Assembly (NCBI RefSeq): GCF_009727155.1
Contig: NZ_WNWM01000002.1
Span: 5,394,001 to 5,458,000 of the forward strand
Direction of reading: 5' to 3'
Length of the DNA: 64,000 bases
Source: Pseudoduganella dura
Lineage (GTDB): Bacteria > Pseudomonadota > Gammaproteobacteria > Burkholderiales > Burkholderiaceae_D
Part shown: positions 50,398 to 59,602 of the stretch, one piece after another
Numbering within the stretch: the first letter of the stretch is position 1
Layout: every line of letters starts with the position of its first letter
Translations under genes and position numbers: made by a program
The notes under the pieces: generated by a model
The model's input: only the letters and a program-made list of their open reading frames with translations
Told to the model about the DNA's origin: nothing
Database searches by the model: none

Positions 50398-51522
50398 TCA
50401 GGCGATGTCGAGCTCCGCCGCCTTGTGGTGGCCGATCAGCTGCACGCCGATGTCGTCGGCCGCCGGCGATACCTGCGCGTCGGCACGGGCCAGCATGGCG
50501 CTCTTCTCCTGCGTGACCGGCAGCGCGAAGGCGGCCGTGGGGGCGGGCGCGCTCATCGTGACGACGCCCGTGGCCAGCGTGACCGTCGCGTCCGTGAAGC
50601 GCAACAGCTCGATGTTCGACAGCGTGTCGCTGCCTTCCGCGCCCGACACGTTCCACGAGCTGGTGCCGGTGCGCGTGAACGTGTACGCGCCGCGGGCGCC
50701 GTTGTAGAACGCCGTATCGGTGCCGGCGCCGCCGTTGAGGATGTCGTTGCCGCCGTTGCCTTCGATGATGTCGTTGGCCGCGCCGCCGGTCAGCGTATTG
50801 GCCGCGGCCGTGCCGGCCAGCCAGCGTCCGCCGGTGGTGGAATTGACGCCGAGGTTGCCGGCCAGGCCGTCGCCGCCGTACAGCCATTTCAGCGCGGCGA
50901 TGTCGTTTTCGCTGAACGTCGAATGGTTGCCGCCCGTATGCGTGTACGACATCAGCGTATGCGACGTGTTGTTGTCGACCGTGGGCAGCTTGATCGCGCC
51001 TTCGAACGGGTGCTTCAGGCCCAGCATGTGCCCCAGTTCGTGCAGCAGCGTTTCATACCCCTGCGTGCCGGGCGCGAGGTTGGCGTTCATGCCGGCCCAT
51101 TCGGCGTTGTCGAGATAGACATATGACGAGGCGACGAACTTGGTCACCACGTTGCTGCCGTTGTACGAATAGCCGATGCGGTTGCTGTCCAGCCCCGTGG
51201 TGCCGGAGCCGGCCAGGTTGGCGTTGGCGAAGTGCACCTGCGCCAGGCCGGCATCGGCCGTTTCCACGAACTTGATGCCGGTGAGCTTGGCGATATACGA
51301 CATGGCGCCGCGCGTGAAGGCCGCCTGCGATGCCGTGAAGGCCTGCGGCGCGCTCAGCAGCGAGGTACTGCCGGTTTCGAGGTTGCCCGCCACCGAGAAC
51401 GAGTAGTACAGCGTGTTCGTGCCGGGGGTGACGTAGTTCCAGTTCGGCAGGTTGCCGAGCAGCGAGTCGATGTGGTTGTAACCGGAGAGGGGAGTGCTGG
51501 TAGCTTGTGCAACGGTTGCCAT
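50398..51522 (-). CDS. Serralysin-like M10 metalloprotease with RTX repeats
   Basis: The 374-residue protein has no Sec signal. The zinc site HELGHMLGLKHP matches HExxHxxGxxH of metzincins, and SHTLMSYTH is the Met-turn. RTX nonapeptides follow (GGAANDIIEGNGGNDILNGG) and then an extended C-terminal tail with ERVEALL-like NIELLRFTD. It should be exported by a type I system and bind calcium outside the cell. It is shorter than classical serralysins (about 470 residues), having few RTX repeats. No inhibitor or type I exporter gene is present in the window. The ribosome site before the ATG is weak. Confidence 0.87.
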   Translation of the reverse strand: MATVAQATSTPLSGYNHIDSLLGNLPNWNYVTPGTNTLYYSFSVAGNLETGSTSLLSAPQAFTASQAAFTRGAMSYIAKLTGIKFVETADAGLAQVHFANANLAGSGTTGLDSNRIGYSYNGSNVVTKFVASSYVYLDNAEWAGMNANLAPGTQGYETLLHELGHMLGLKHPFEGAIKLPTVDNNTSHTLMSYTHTGGNHSTFSENDIAALKWLYGGDGLAGNLGVNSTTGGRWLAGTAAANTLTGGAANDIIEGNGGNDILNGGAGTDTAFYNGARGAYTFTRTGTSSWNVSGAEGSDTLSNIELLRFTDATVTLATGVVTMSAPAPTAAFALPVTQEKSAMLARADAQVSPAADDIGVQLIGHHKAAELDIA

Positions 51523-51652
51523 GGATGCCGAAAACCTTTTGAAACGTGGGGGAGGCCTCCAGTATTGCCAGCGCGCACGGCCGGGTCAACCGTGCGCGCG
51601 GTGAGTGTGCACTCCTTGGAAAAACGTCAATCGGCAGCGTTTGTCGAAGTCA

Positions 51653-54061
51653 TCATGCCTGTTCGACAACGAGCTTGTCGCCGACATAAACCCGGTAGCG
51701 CCGGATCCGGCCCGTGACGCCGTCCGGCCCCTGCCGGGGCGTGTAGCGCAGCCCGGCCACGTCGCACGGCGCGCCCAGGTCGAGCACCAGCCGGTGCGGC
51801 GGCTGGGCCACCGCCTTGCTGTAGCCCGAATGCCAGAAGTCGGTGTTCTGGCCGTTGATCGCGTTCAGTGCCGTGCCGTCCTCCTTCGATGCTTCCTCGC
51901 TGCTGGCGAAGGCGATCGTCCACAGCGTCTGGTTCAGCGTCTTGCCGTCCTTGCCGAGCAGGGCCAGTTCGGCGATCGCGGCGAACGGCTTGCCGTCGAA
52001 CGCGTCCAGCGCCTCGATGCACAGCTGGCGCCCGGTCGCCGGCCGGGCGAACGGCACGTCCTGCGTGGCGCCGCCGGCCTGGAAGCGGCCTTCGTGCACC
52101 GGTTTCACCCCCTGCAGCGCGAGGCGCGCCGTGCTGGGCGGGCGGGCCAGGTCGCGCTCGGGGCGCAGCTGGTCGAGGATCGGCCTGGCCAGGCCGGCGA
52201 TGCGGTTGTCCCGCGGTCCGGTCAGGTCCAGCACCACCACCTCGTTGCGGCCCTGCCTGATCCACGGGCCGGGCAGGTACATCGTCTGCGTCGGGCCGAT
52301 GCTCCAGTAGCGGCCCAGGCAGCGGCCGTTGATCCACACGATGCCCTGGCCCCAGGAGGACATGTCGAGGAAGGTGTCGCCGCCGCCGGTGGCGTCGAAA
52401 CCGCCGCGCCAGAACGCCGGGCCCTTCGACTTCGTTTCCTTCCAGGCCAGCGGGGGCAGCACGCCGTCGGCATCGAAGTCGATCGCCCTGATTTCCCAGT
52501 TCTCCAGCGCCGTCGGCTGTTTTTCCTTCGCATCCTTGCCCTTCTCGCGCAGCGTCACCGGCCCGTGCAGGCCCTTGCGGTCGTGGATTTCCACGCCGAA
52601 GTTCACCCGCGCGATCGTGTACAGCAGGATTTCCAGCGTGGTGGTGTTCGCGCGGGCCGGCAGGTCGACGCGGAAGCGGCGGTAGCGGGTATCGAGCGTG
52701 CCCACCTGCTTGCCGTCGATGTAGACCCAGGCCAGGTCGCGCACCTTGGCCGCCTCCAGCACCGCGGCCGGCCCGGCCGGCAGCGTGACGCGGTAGGCGA
52801 TCACGCCGCGGCTGATGTCGTACTGCTCGATCGGCCTGGGCGTCACGTCCCGGATCACCCGCGGCGGCAGGTTGGCGAACACCGGCGCGCTCTCGGCCAG
52901 CGTGAAGGCGTCGATCGTCGTCACCGGCATCTGCGCGGGCGGCGCCGGCAGCGTTTCACCGGCCCGCAGGTGGCGGCCGATGCCGGCCCGGTAGGCATCG
53001 AACTTCTTGCCGATCCAGCCCGCCTCGCCGATCGGCGCGTCGTAGTCGTAGCTGGTGGTGTCGGGCCGGAACGGGCGGTCGCAGCCGCCCCACAGCCCGA
53101 ACGACGTGCCGCCGTGCGCCATGTACAGGCTGAACGAGCCGTTCGCCGCCAGCATCGTCTCGATGTCGGCCACGGCCTTCGTGGCGTCGCCGGTGCGGTG
53201 CGGCGCGCCCCACGTGTCGAACCAGCCGGAGTAGTATTCGCCGCACATCAGCGGGCCCTTCTGCACCTTGGCCAGTTCCTTGAAGCCCCGCTCCGGATCG
53301 CTGCCGAAGTTCGCCACCGAGAACAGCTCGGGGATGTGCGTCTTCGCCACCGCGTTGGTCGGATTGCACTGGAACAGCGGCACGTCGAAGCCGCCGTCGA
53401 GCAGCGCCTGGCGCATCACGCGCATGTATTCCAGGTCTTCGCCGAAGAAACCGTATTCGTTCTCCACCTGCACCATCAGGATGGGGCCGCCCTGCGTGAC
53501 CTGCAGCGGGCCGAGCACGCGGCCCACTTCCTTCATCCAGCGGCGTGCCGGCTGCACGAAGGCGTCGTCGCGGGTGCGCAGGAATGCGTCCGGCTTGCCG
53601 ACGTCGGGGCTTTTCAGCAACCACCACGGCAGGCCGCCCATTTCCCATTCGGCGCACGCATACGGGCCGGGGCGCAGGATCACCCACAGGCCCTCGGCCT
53701 GGGCCATCCGGCAGAATTCAAAGGCGTCGCGCTGGGCGTTCCAGTCGTACCTGCCTTCGCGCCACTCGTGGTAGTTCCAGAACAGGTAGGCGCACACGGC
53801 GTTCAGGCCCATCGCCTTGATCGCCTTCAGCCGGTGGCCCCAGTATTCGCGCGGCACGCGGGCGAAGTGCACTTCGCCGCAGCGGATCTGCAGCGGCTTG
53901 CCGTCCAGCAGGAAGTCGTTGTCGCCGATGGCGAACCGGCCGGCGCTCGGTGCCACCGGCGCGGCGGTACCGAGCGCCGGGAGCAGGGTGCCGCCGACGG
54001 CGGCGGCGGTGCCGAGCAGTACGCGCCGGCGGGATGGCTGGTTGGTCAGCTGTTTCGTCAT
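51653..54061 (-). CDS. GH35 beta-galactosidase, Tat-exported
   Basis: The 802-residue protein has a Tat-like signal (SRRRVLLGTAAAVGGTLLPA). The GH35 barrel has GEVHFARVPREYWGHRLKA, AVCAYLFWNYHE, the acid/base in VQVENEYGFFGED and the nucleophile in LMCGEYYSGWFDTWG. Galactose-binding-like jelly-roll domains follow (WGQGIVWINGRCLGRYWSIG), with a C-terminal discoidin-like region (residues about 660-802). It removes terminal beta-galactose in the periplasm. The ATG overlaps the MFS stop by 4 bases; no separate ribosome site is evident, so translation is probably coupled. It is the last gene of the lacI operon and clearly different from the GH35 at 41414. Confidence 0.92.
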   Translation of the reverse strand: MTKQLTNQPSRRRVLLGTAAAVGGTLLPALGTAAPVAPSAGRFAIGDNDFLLDGKPLQIRCGEVHFARVPREYWGHRLKAIKAMGLNAVCAYLFWNYHEWREGRYDWNAQRDAFEFCRMAQAEGLWVILRPGPYACAEWEMGGLPWWLLKSPDVGKPDAFLRTRDDAFVQPARRWMKEVGRVLGPLQVTQGGPILMVQVENEYGFFGEDLEYMRVMRQALLDGGFDVPLFQCNPTNAVAKTHIPELFSVANFGSDPERGFKELAKVQKGPLMCGEYYSGWFDTWGAPHRTGDATKAVADIETMLAANGSFSLYMAHGGTSFGLWGGCDRPFRPDTTSYDYDAPIGEAGWIGKKFDAYRAGIGRHLRAGETLPAPPAQMPVTTIDAFTLAESAPVFANLPPRVIRDVTPRPIEQYDISRGVIAYRVTLPAGPAAVLEAAKVRDLAWVYIDGKQVGTLDTRYRRFRVDLPARANTTTLEILLYTIARVNFGVEIHDRKGLHGPVTLREKGKDAKEKQPTALENWEIRAIDFDADGVLPPLAWKETKSKGPAFWRGGFDATGGGDTFLDMSSWGQGIVWINGRCLGRYWSIGPTQTMYLPGPWIRQGRNEVVVLDLTGPRDNRIAGLARPILDQLRPERDLARPPSTARLALQGVKPVHEGRFQAGGATQDVPFARPATGRQLCIEALDAFDGKPFAAIAELALLGKDGKTLNQTLWTIAFASSEEASKEDGTALNAINGQNTDFWHSGYSKAVAQPPHRLVLDLGAPCDVAGLRYTPRQGPDGVTGRIRRYRVYVGDKLVVEQA

Positions 54062-55401
54062 GTCGTTCGTGTCGAGGATGGATGCAGGGATGGATGAAGG
54101 GCGCGCAGGCGCGCCATGCAGGCCAGGCACAGCGCCGAAAAGACGGCGCCGCAGCCCAGGGTGAGACGGTAGTCGTGGCCGGACAGGTCCAGCACCGGCC
54201 CCTGCACGAGCCCGAGCAGGATGGCCCCGGTGACGACCACGAAATCCTTGGCGGCGTTGAACTGCAGGAAGCGCTCGCGAGGAAACAGTGCCATCGGCAT
54301 CGATGCCGCGGCGGTCCACCATGCGCCGGAGACGATCACGTGGCACAGGTAAACAGCCTGGAAGCTGGCCGCGTCGTCGACGAACAGCGCGCCCAGCGCG
54401 GCCACGGCGCAGTACAGGGCCATGACGATGGCGGAAATGCGCATCGCGCCGCAGCGGTCGACCAGCCAGCCGATGGCGAATGCCGAGCCGATCGACACCG
54501 CGTAGCCGGCGGCGGTCAGCATGCCGAGCGTGGCTTTCGGTACCGCGCTGGCATGCGCGAAGAACTGGTAGAACGTGTTGAACGGATTGAACGTGATGCT
54601 GGCGCAGACGAACATCGCGATGGCCCACAGGATCGGGGGCGTCGTGAATCCCGCGGGCAGGACGCGGCCCCGCGCAGCCTGCGTGGCCGGCGCCGGGGCC
54701 GGCGGCTCGCGCACCGCCAGGCACATCGCCAGGATGCAGGCGCCGAAGACCGCGCCGGTTCCGACCAGGATCGCGGTCAGGTGGTGATCGGTGAGGGCGA
54801 AGATCCACGAGTGGAACGCGATGCCGGCGCCCAGGCCGACGATGCGGAACAGCGCATAGAAACGCCCCAGCCAGCCGAACGGCACCACGTCGTTCACCAG
54901 CCCGGTGAACAGCGACAGCGCGCACAGCGCGGCGCAGTCGAAAACGGTCCAGAACAGGCCGAACGCGGCCAGCCGGCAGGCCCGGGCGCCGGGCGACCAG
55001 TCGCCCAGCATCGCATCGGCCGCCGCACCCAGCGCGGGAGAGAACGCCAGGCCGATCAATGCGGCGCAGCCGACGGGTGCGGCCACCATCAGGAACGGCC
55101 GGCGCCGGCCCCGGCGGCTCGTGTGCCGGTCGGAACGCCAGCCCACCAGCGGTACCACGAACATCGACAGCAACGCCGGCACCGTGGACAGCAGCAGCGA
55201 CGTGGCCGTGTCCGTCGCGCCGGCCACGCGCAGCAGTTCCAGGCCGGACGGCAGCGCCGCGCGGTCGCGCATCGCGATGCCCAGGTCGCCCAGCAGCAGC
55301 CAGCCCAGCATGCCGGCCAGCGTGGCCGCGCCGGCGGCCGTGCGCAGTCCTGCCGGGCCGGCAGCGCCGCCAGGGCCGGCTGCGGCGGCCTTGGCTGTCA
55401 T
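54058..55401 (-). CDS. MFS sugar transporter, SLC45/sucrose-type
   Basis: The 447-residue membrane protein has about 12 predicted helices. The loop VPLVGWRSDRHTSRRGRRRP is the signature of SLC45/sucrose-type sugar:proton symporters. It would bring freed mono- or disaccharides into the cytoplasm. The ATG at 55401 overlaps the lacI stop by 4 bases, and its own end overlaps the GH35 start, so regulator, transporter and galactosidase form one coupled operon. The substrate is likely galactose, rhamnose or a galacto- or glucurono-disaccharide; this is inference from neighbours. Confidence 0.87.
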   Translation of the reverse strand: MTAKAAAAGPGGAAGPAGLRTAAGAATLAGMLGWLLLGDLGIAMRDRAALPSGLELLRVAGATDTATSLLLSTVPALLSMFVVPLVGWRSDRHTSRRGRRRPFLMVAAPVGCAALIGLAFSPALGAAADAMLGDWSPGARACRLAAFGLFWTVFDCAALCALSLFTGLVNDVVPFGWLGRFYALFRIVGLGAGIAFHSWIFALTDHHLTAILVGTGAVFGACILAMCLAVREPPAPAPATQAARGRVLPAGFTTPPILWAIAMFVCASITFNPFNTFYQFFAHASAVPKATLGMLTAAGYAVSIGSAFAIGWLVDRCGAMRISAIVMALYCAVAALGALFVDDAASFQAVYLCHVIVSGAWWTAAASMPMALFPRERFLQFNAAKDFVVVTGAILLGLVQGPVLDLSGHDYRLTLGCGAVFSALCLACMARLRALHPSLHPSSTRTT

Positions 55402-56429
55402 TTTTCGCCGGCGGTGCGGGCGAGGACCGGTCCGGTCGATTGCCGGATCACCAGTTCCATCGGAAAGGCGGTCTTGACCGGCGCCACCGTGCCGCCCTGG
55501 GCCAGCGTGACCACGTCGCCCACGGCACGCGCCGCCAGCTCGGCCAGCGGCTGGCGCATCGTCGTCAGCGGCGGGAACACGTGGCTCGACAGGGGAATGT
55601 CGTCGAAGCCGATGACGGAAATGTCCGCCGGCACCTTCAGGCCGCGGCTGTGGATCGCATCGATCGCGCCGTATGCCATCTCGTCGTTGGCGGCGAAGAT
55701 CGCCGTCGGCGGCCGGCGCAGTTCGAGCAGCTGGCGCGCCGCGGCGTTGCCGGCCGCCTGGTTGAACGCGCCGCCCACGACCAGCGAAGCGTCGGCGCGG
55801 ATGCCGGCGGCGCGCAGCGCATCCTTGTAGCCTTTTTCCCGCTCGTCGCTCTGGCCCGTGTGCGACGTGCCGGCCATGAAGGCGATGCGCCGATGGCCCA
55901 GCGCGAGCAGGTGTTCCACCGCCAGGCGCGCGCCGTTGCGGTTTTCCAGTGCCACCACGGGCAGCTGCACGGTGCGCGCGTCGTAGTGCACGAGCACGCA
56001 CGGCATGCCGTGCTGTTCCAGCACGTCCAGGTAGCCGTCCGCGCCGTTCGGCATCACCAGCAGCAGGCCGTCGCACAGCTTGCTGAGCATGTCCACGGTG
56101 CCGGCGCGGGCCGGGCTGTCGAAGCGCTCGGCGTTGAACAGCAGGATGTCGTAGCCGCGGGCACGCGCCTCGGCGCTGATCGCCCGAGTCACCTCGTGCA
56201 GCACCAGCGAGCCGTAATTGTTGACGAACACGCCGATCAGGTTGCTCTTGTCGCCGCGCATGCGGCGCGCCAGCATGTCCGGCGTGTAGTTCAGCTGGGC
56301 CGCCGCTTCCATGATGCGGGCCCGCGCCGATTCGGACACGTAACCGACGCCGCGGATCGCCCGCGATGCCGTGATCGGCGAGACGCCGGCGATTTTTGCC
56401 ACTTCACTGAGCTTGCTGGTCTTGCGCAT
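55398..56429 (-). CDS. LacI-family transcriptional regulator
   Basis: The 343-residue repressor has the LacI headpiece (KLSEVAKIAGVSPITASRAI, then LNYTPDMLARRM as hinge helix). The sugar-binding core contains LIGVFVNNYGSLV, GHRRIAFMAGTSHTGQSDER, TAIFAANDEMAYGAIDAI and DISVIGFDDIPLSSHVFPPL. The two 18-bp palindromes between it and the divergent TBDR gene are its probable operators, giving joint control of both arms and of itself. The effector is presumably a sugar released by the locus. Confidence 0.94.
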   Translation of the reverse strand: MRKTSKLSEVAKIAGVSPITASRAIRGVGYVSESARARIMEAAAQLNYTPDMLARRMRGDKSNLIGVFVNNYGSLVLHEVTRAISAEARARGYDILLFNAERFDSPARAGTVDMLSKLCDGLLLVMPNGADGYLDVLEQHGMPCVLVHYDARTVQLPVVALENRNGARLAVEHLLALGHRRIAFMAGTSHTGQSDEREKGYKDALRAAGIRADASLVVGGAFNQAAGNAAARQLLELRRPPTAIFAANDEMAYGAIDAIHSRGLKVPADISVIGFDDIPLSSHVFPPLTTMRQPLAELAARAVGDVVTLAQGGTVAPVKTAFPMELVIRQSTGPVLARTAGEK

Positions 56430-56492
56430 GGAGGTTTCGGTGTGCTGATCTGGAGCCCGACTCTACCAGAGCGTCCGGCATTCGGGCGGAAA

Positions 56493-56510
56493 TGTGGTCA
56501 CGTTACCACA
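56493..56510. promoter_or_regulatory. LacI operator, site 1
   Basis: TGTGGTCACGTTACCACA is a near-perfect 18-bp palindrome with the central CG typical of LacI-family operators. It lies 63 bp upstream of the lacI start. Confidence 0.8.
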
Positions 56511-56575
56511 GGCCCGGATTTGCACCAAACGACTTTGTTCAATGAAGTCAATGGCTTATGTGCGGCGTTGAAAAC

Positions 56576-56593
56576 CGCTCAATTTCGTGAGCG
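56576..56593. promoter_or_regulatory. Extra inverted repeat between the two LacI operators
   Basis: CGCTCAATTTCGTGAGCG has 6-bp arms and a 6-base centre. It is unrelated to the LacI sites and could be a second regulator's site or part of the promoter. Confidence 0.35.
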
Positions 56594-56610
56594 ATTTTTT
56601 CAAAAGCCCT

Positions 56611-56628
56611 TGTGGTAACGTGACCATC
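56611..56628. promoter_or_regulatory. LacI operator, site 2
   Basis: TGTGGTAACGTGACCATC matches the reverse complement of site 1 at 16 of 18 positions. It lies 37 bp upstream of the TBDR start. The centre-to-centre distance to site 1 is 118 bp, so DNA looping is possible. Confidence 0.8.
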
Positions 56629-56665
56629 ATTCGTGGCACAACAAATAATCAAATCGGAGACAGAG

Positions 56666-59602
56666 ATGAACAAGACGATTCTTGCCACCCTGCTGCCGCT
56701 GGCACTGGCCGCCGCCTACGGCACGGCCCATGCGCAGGCGAGTGTGGCACAGGACAGTGTGGCACAGGGCAGCACCCCGCAGGCCGCCACGACCGTCGGT
56801 GTTGCCGATGCCGCTGGCGCCGTCGCCCAGGCCGAACCGGCTGCGGCGCCGGCCGCCCCCGGTGCGGACCCGGTCAGCACCGTGGTCGTCACGGGCTTTC
56901 GTTCCAGCCTGCAGAAGGCGCTGAACCTGAAGCAGCAGGCCATCGGCGTGCGCGACTCGATCGTGGCCGAGGACATCGGCAAGTTCCCCGAGGCGAACGT
57001 GGCCGAATCGCTGCAGCGCGTGCCGGGCGTGATCCTGAACCGCGACGAAAGCTCGGGCGAAGGCCAGCGCATCTCGATCCGCGGCCTGCCCACCGAATAT
57101 TCGGTGACCACGCTGAACGGCGCGCCGGTCAACACCACGTCGACCAGCACGATCGGCAGCGCCGCGCGCGGCTTCAACTACGACGTGTTCGCCTCCGAGC
57201 TGTTCGGCCGCATCGACTTCTACAAGTCGCCGCTGGCCGAACTGACCGAGGGCGGCCTGGGCGGCATCGTCGACCTGCAGACGCCACGGCCGTTCGACAA
57301 TCCGAAGCGCGCCGTGCGCTACGGCGTCACGGCCGGCTACAACACGATGTCCGAGCACACCAACCCGGCCGCCTTCGCGCTGTATTCGAACACCTGGGGC
57401 AACTGGGGCTTCCTGGTCGGCGCCTCGCATTCGGGCAGCATGAACAACCGTTCCGGCTTCGAAGCCACGGGCGGCTACAACAGCTCGGCCAACGGCAGCC
57501 GGAACCCCGTGCGCGGCAACTTCGCCGTGGCGCTCGACTACGATTCGCCGCTGGCGAACCTGGGCGGCTACACGCGCCAGCAGATCGACAACGCGCTGCT
57601 GCCGCGCATCTACCGCTTCTACGGCTCGCAGAACGACCGCACGCGCGACGGCCTGGTCTCGTCGCTGCAGTACAAGAACGGCGGCCTGAACGTCAGCTTC
57701 GACACGCTGTATTCGAAGCTGAAGAACGAGCGCGACGAAATGTACTTCGGCATCCTGGTGCGCAACAGCCGCACCACGAACCGCAACGCGCCGGCCGGCC
57801 AGACCGGCAACAACGGCCTGATCCCGCTGAACGTCAGCATCGATCCTTCGTCGAACCTGCTCGAAGGCACGTTCGGCAACACGTCGTACAGCAGCGGCGT
57901 CACCTATGCCAACGACGAGACCGAATTCGGCTACGGCGCGCTCAACCTGACCTACAAGGCCAGCGACCGGCTGACATTCACCGCCCAGGCCAGCGCCAAC
58001 AACAGCAGCGCGCTGTCGTACCAGAGCACGCTGTCCGGCCAGATCTTCGGCATCACGTCCACGATCGGCTACGGTGACGATCACGTCTACCCGTCGCTGT
58101 CGTCGCCGACCAGCTACACGGACCCGAACAATTTCCAGGGTTTCCAGATCGGCACCGGCTGGACCAAGGAAACGGACAAGGGCCGCCAGGCACGCGCGGC
58201 GGCCGAGTGGACCTACGACCTGCCGGCCGGCTGGACCGGCAAGATGAAGACCGGCTTCTCGTTCGTGGAAACCACGAAGGGCATCGACAAGCGCAACGGC
58301 ACCTCGCTGGCCACCACGCGGCTGAACCAGCTGGGCAACGCCGGCCTGCGCGCCGGCATGACGTCGAACCTGCCGATCGGGAACCTGGACATGGGCGGCG
58401 GCTGGCCGGGCGCCTGGGGCACGTTCGACCGGGGCTACACGTATTCCACGTTCAACCCGCTGCAATACAACCCGAACTCCACGTTCACGCCGGCGCAAAG
58501 CTTCACGGCGCAGGAAAAGGTCAGCTCGGCCTTCGTGCAGTCCGACTTCAAGGGTGAGGTATTCGGCAGGGAGCTGCGCTTCAACGCCGGCGTGCGCTAC
58601 TCGGAGACGAAGACCTACATCGACAACTTCAAGCAGACCGGCGCCAACAACGCCTACGCGCCGAACGAGGAAGAGGGCAAGTACAGCAACGTGATGCCGG
58701 CCGTGAGCGCCGCCTTCGACGTGACCGACACGCTGATGTGGCGCGCTTCGTGGGGCAAGACGATCTCGCGCGCATCGCTGGGCATCATCGCCGCGCAGAC
58801 CGTGATCCCGAACCAGTTCGACAACACGGCCACCGCCGGCAACCCGAACCTGAAGCCGCAGCAGTCGAAGAACCTCGATACGAGCCTTGAGTGGTACTTC
58901 AAGCCGGGCAGCCTGCTGTCCGCCGGTTACTTCCGCAAGGTGCTGACGGATGCCACGGTATCGTCCACGCAGATCGTCACCTTCGGTTCGCTCGGCCTGC
59001 CCGACACCGCGCTGGGCGCCATCTTCCAGGATGCCAGCGGCCGCGTGGACCCGAACCTGGCGATGACGCTGCGCACCTATTCGAACGCCGGCGAGCAGGT
59101 GCTCAAGGGCTACGAGCTGGCCTACCAGCAGGCGTTCGACTTCCTGCCCGATCCGTTCAAGGGCTTCGGCGCGCTGGCCAGCTTCACGCACATCGATCCG
59201 TTCAACAGCCAGCGCTGGATCACCAACGCCGGCAAGGAAATCGAGGTCAACTCGGTGCCGAAGTTCGCCTACAGCACCACGGGCTACTACGAGCGGGGCC
59301 CGCTGGCCGTGCGCCTGTCGTGGAACTACAAGGGCCGCTCGCTGCACGGCGACAATCCGCGCAACAACGGCGACGACCTGATCCGCTGGCGCGCCGCGCG
59401 CGGCTACCTGGACGGCAACATCAGCTACAAGATCAGCGACAAGCTGGAACTGCGGCTCGATGCGCTGAACCTGTCGAACACGCTGACCTACGATTACTTC
59501 GAGGATGCGAACGGCGTGTACGGCAGCGGCAAGAAGACCCGCATGGACTACGCCAAGTACGACGGCCGCACGATCAAGATCGGCATCCGCGGTTCGCTGT
59601 GA
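56666..59602 (+). CDS. TonB-dependent receptor of the LacI-controlled locus
   Basis: The 978-residue receptor begins at the ATG with GGAG 6 bases upstream; an in-frame ATG at 56633 lacks one. It has a signal peptide (ILATLLPLALAAAYGTAHAQ), an Ala/Gln-rich linker and VSTVVVTGFRSSLQ as TonB box. The plug is of the carbohydrate type (AEDIGKFPEANVAESLQRVPG, ISIRGLPTEYSVTTLNGAP split at the loop, IDFYKSPLAELTEGGLGGIV). The barrel ends IKIGIRGSL. It resembles the xyloglucan-locus receptor rather than those of region I. Its operator and neighbours suggest that it imports an acidic galactan fragment. Confidence 0.92.
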   Translation: MNKTILATLLPLALAAAYGTAHAQASVAQDSVAQGSTPQAATTVGVADAAGAVAQAEPAAAPAAPGADPVSTVVVTGFRSSLQKALNLKQQAIGVRDSIVAEDIGKFPEANVAESLQRVPGVILNRDESSGEGQRISIRGLPTEYSVTTLNGAPVNTTSTSTIGSAARGFNYDVFASELFGRIDFYKSPLAELTEGGLGGIVDLQTPRPFDNPKRAVRYGVTAGYNTMSEHTNPAAFALYSNTWGNWGFLVGASHSGSMNNRSGFEATGGYNSSANGSRNPVRGNFAVALDYDSPLANLGGYTRQQIDNALLPRIYRFYGSQNDRTRDGLVSSLQYKNGGLNVSFDTLYSKLKNERDEMYFGILVRNSRTTNRNAPAGQTGNNGLIPLNVSIDPSSNLLEGTFGNTSYSSGVTYANDETEFGYGALNLTYKASDRLTFTAQASANNSSALSYQSTLSGQIFGITSTIGYGDDHVYPSLSSPTSYTDPNNFQGFQIGTGWTKETDKGRQARAAAEWTYDLPAGWTGKMKTGFSFVETTKGIDKRNGTSLATTRLNQLGNAGLRAGMTSNLPIGNLDMGGGWPGAWGTFDRGYTYSTFNPLQYNPNSTFTPAQSFTAQEKVSSAFVQSDFKGEVFGRELRFNAGVRYSETKTYIDNFKQTGANNAYAPNEEEGKYSNVMPAVSAAFDVTDTLMWRASWGKTISRASLGIIAAQTVIPNQFDNTATAGNPNLKPQQSKNLDTSLEWYFKPGSLLSAGYFRKVLTDATVSSTQIVTFGSLGLPDTALGAIFQDASGRVDPNLAMTLRTYSNAGEQVLKGYELAYQQAFDFLPDPFKGFGALASFTHIDPFNSQRWITNAGKEIEVNSVPKFAYSTTGYYERGPLAVRLSWNYKGRSLHGDNPRNNGDDLIRWRAARGYLDGNISYKISDKLELRLDALNLSNTLTYDYFEDANGVYGSGKKTRMDYAKYDGRTIKIGIRGSL

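Noticed and set aside
51641..51669. Inverted repeat TTGTCGAA...TTCGACAA at the end of the GH35 gene as terminator
   Set aside because: The stop codon lies in the loop and no T tract follows on the minus strand.
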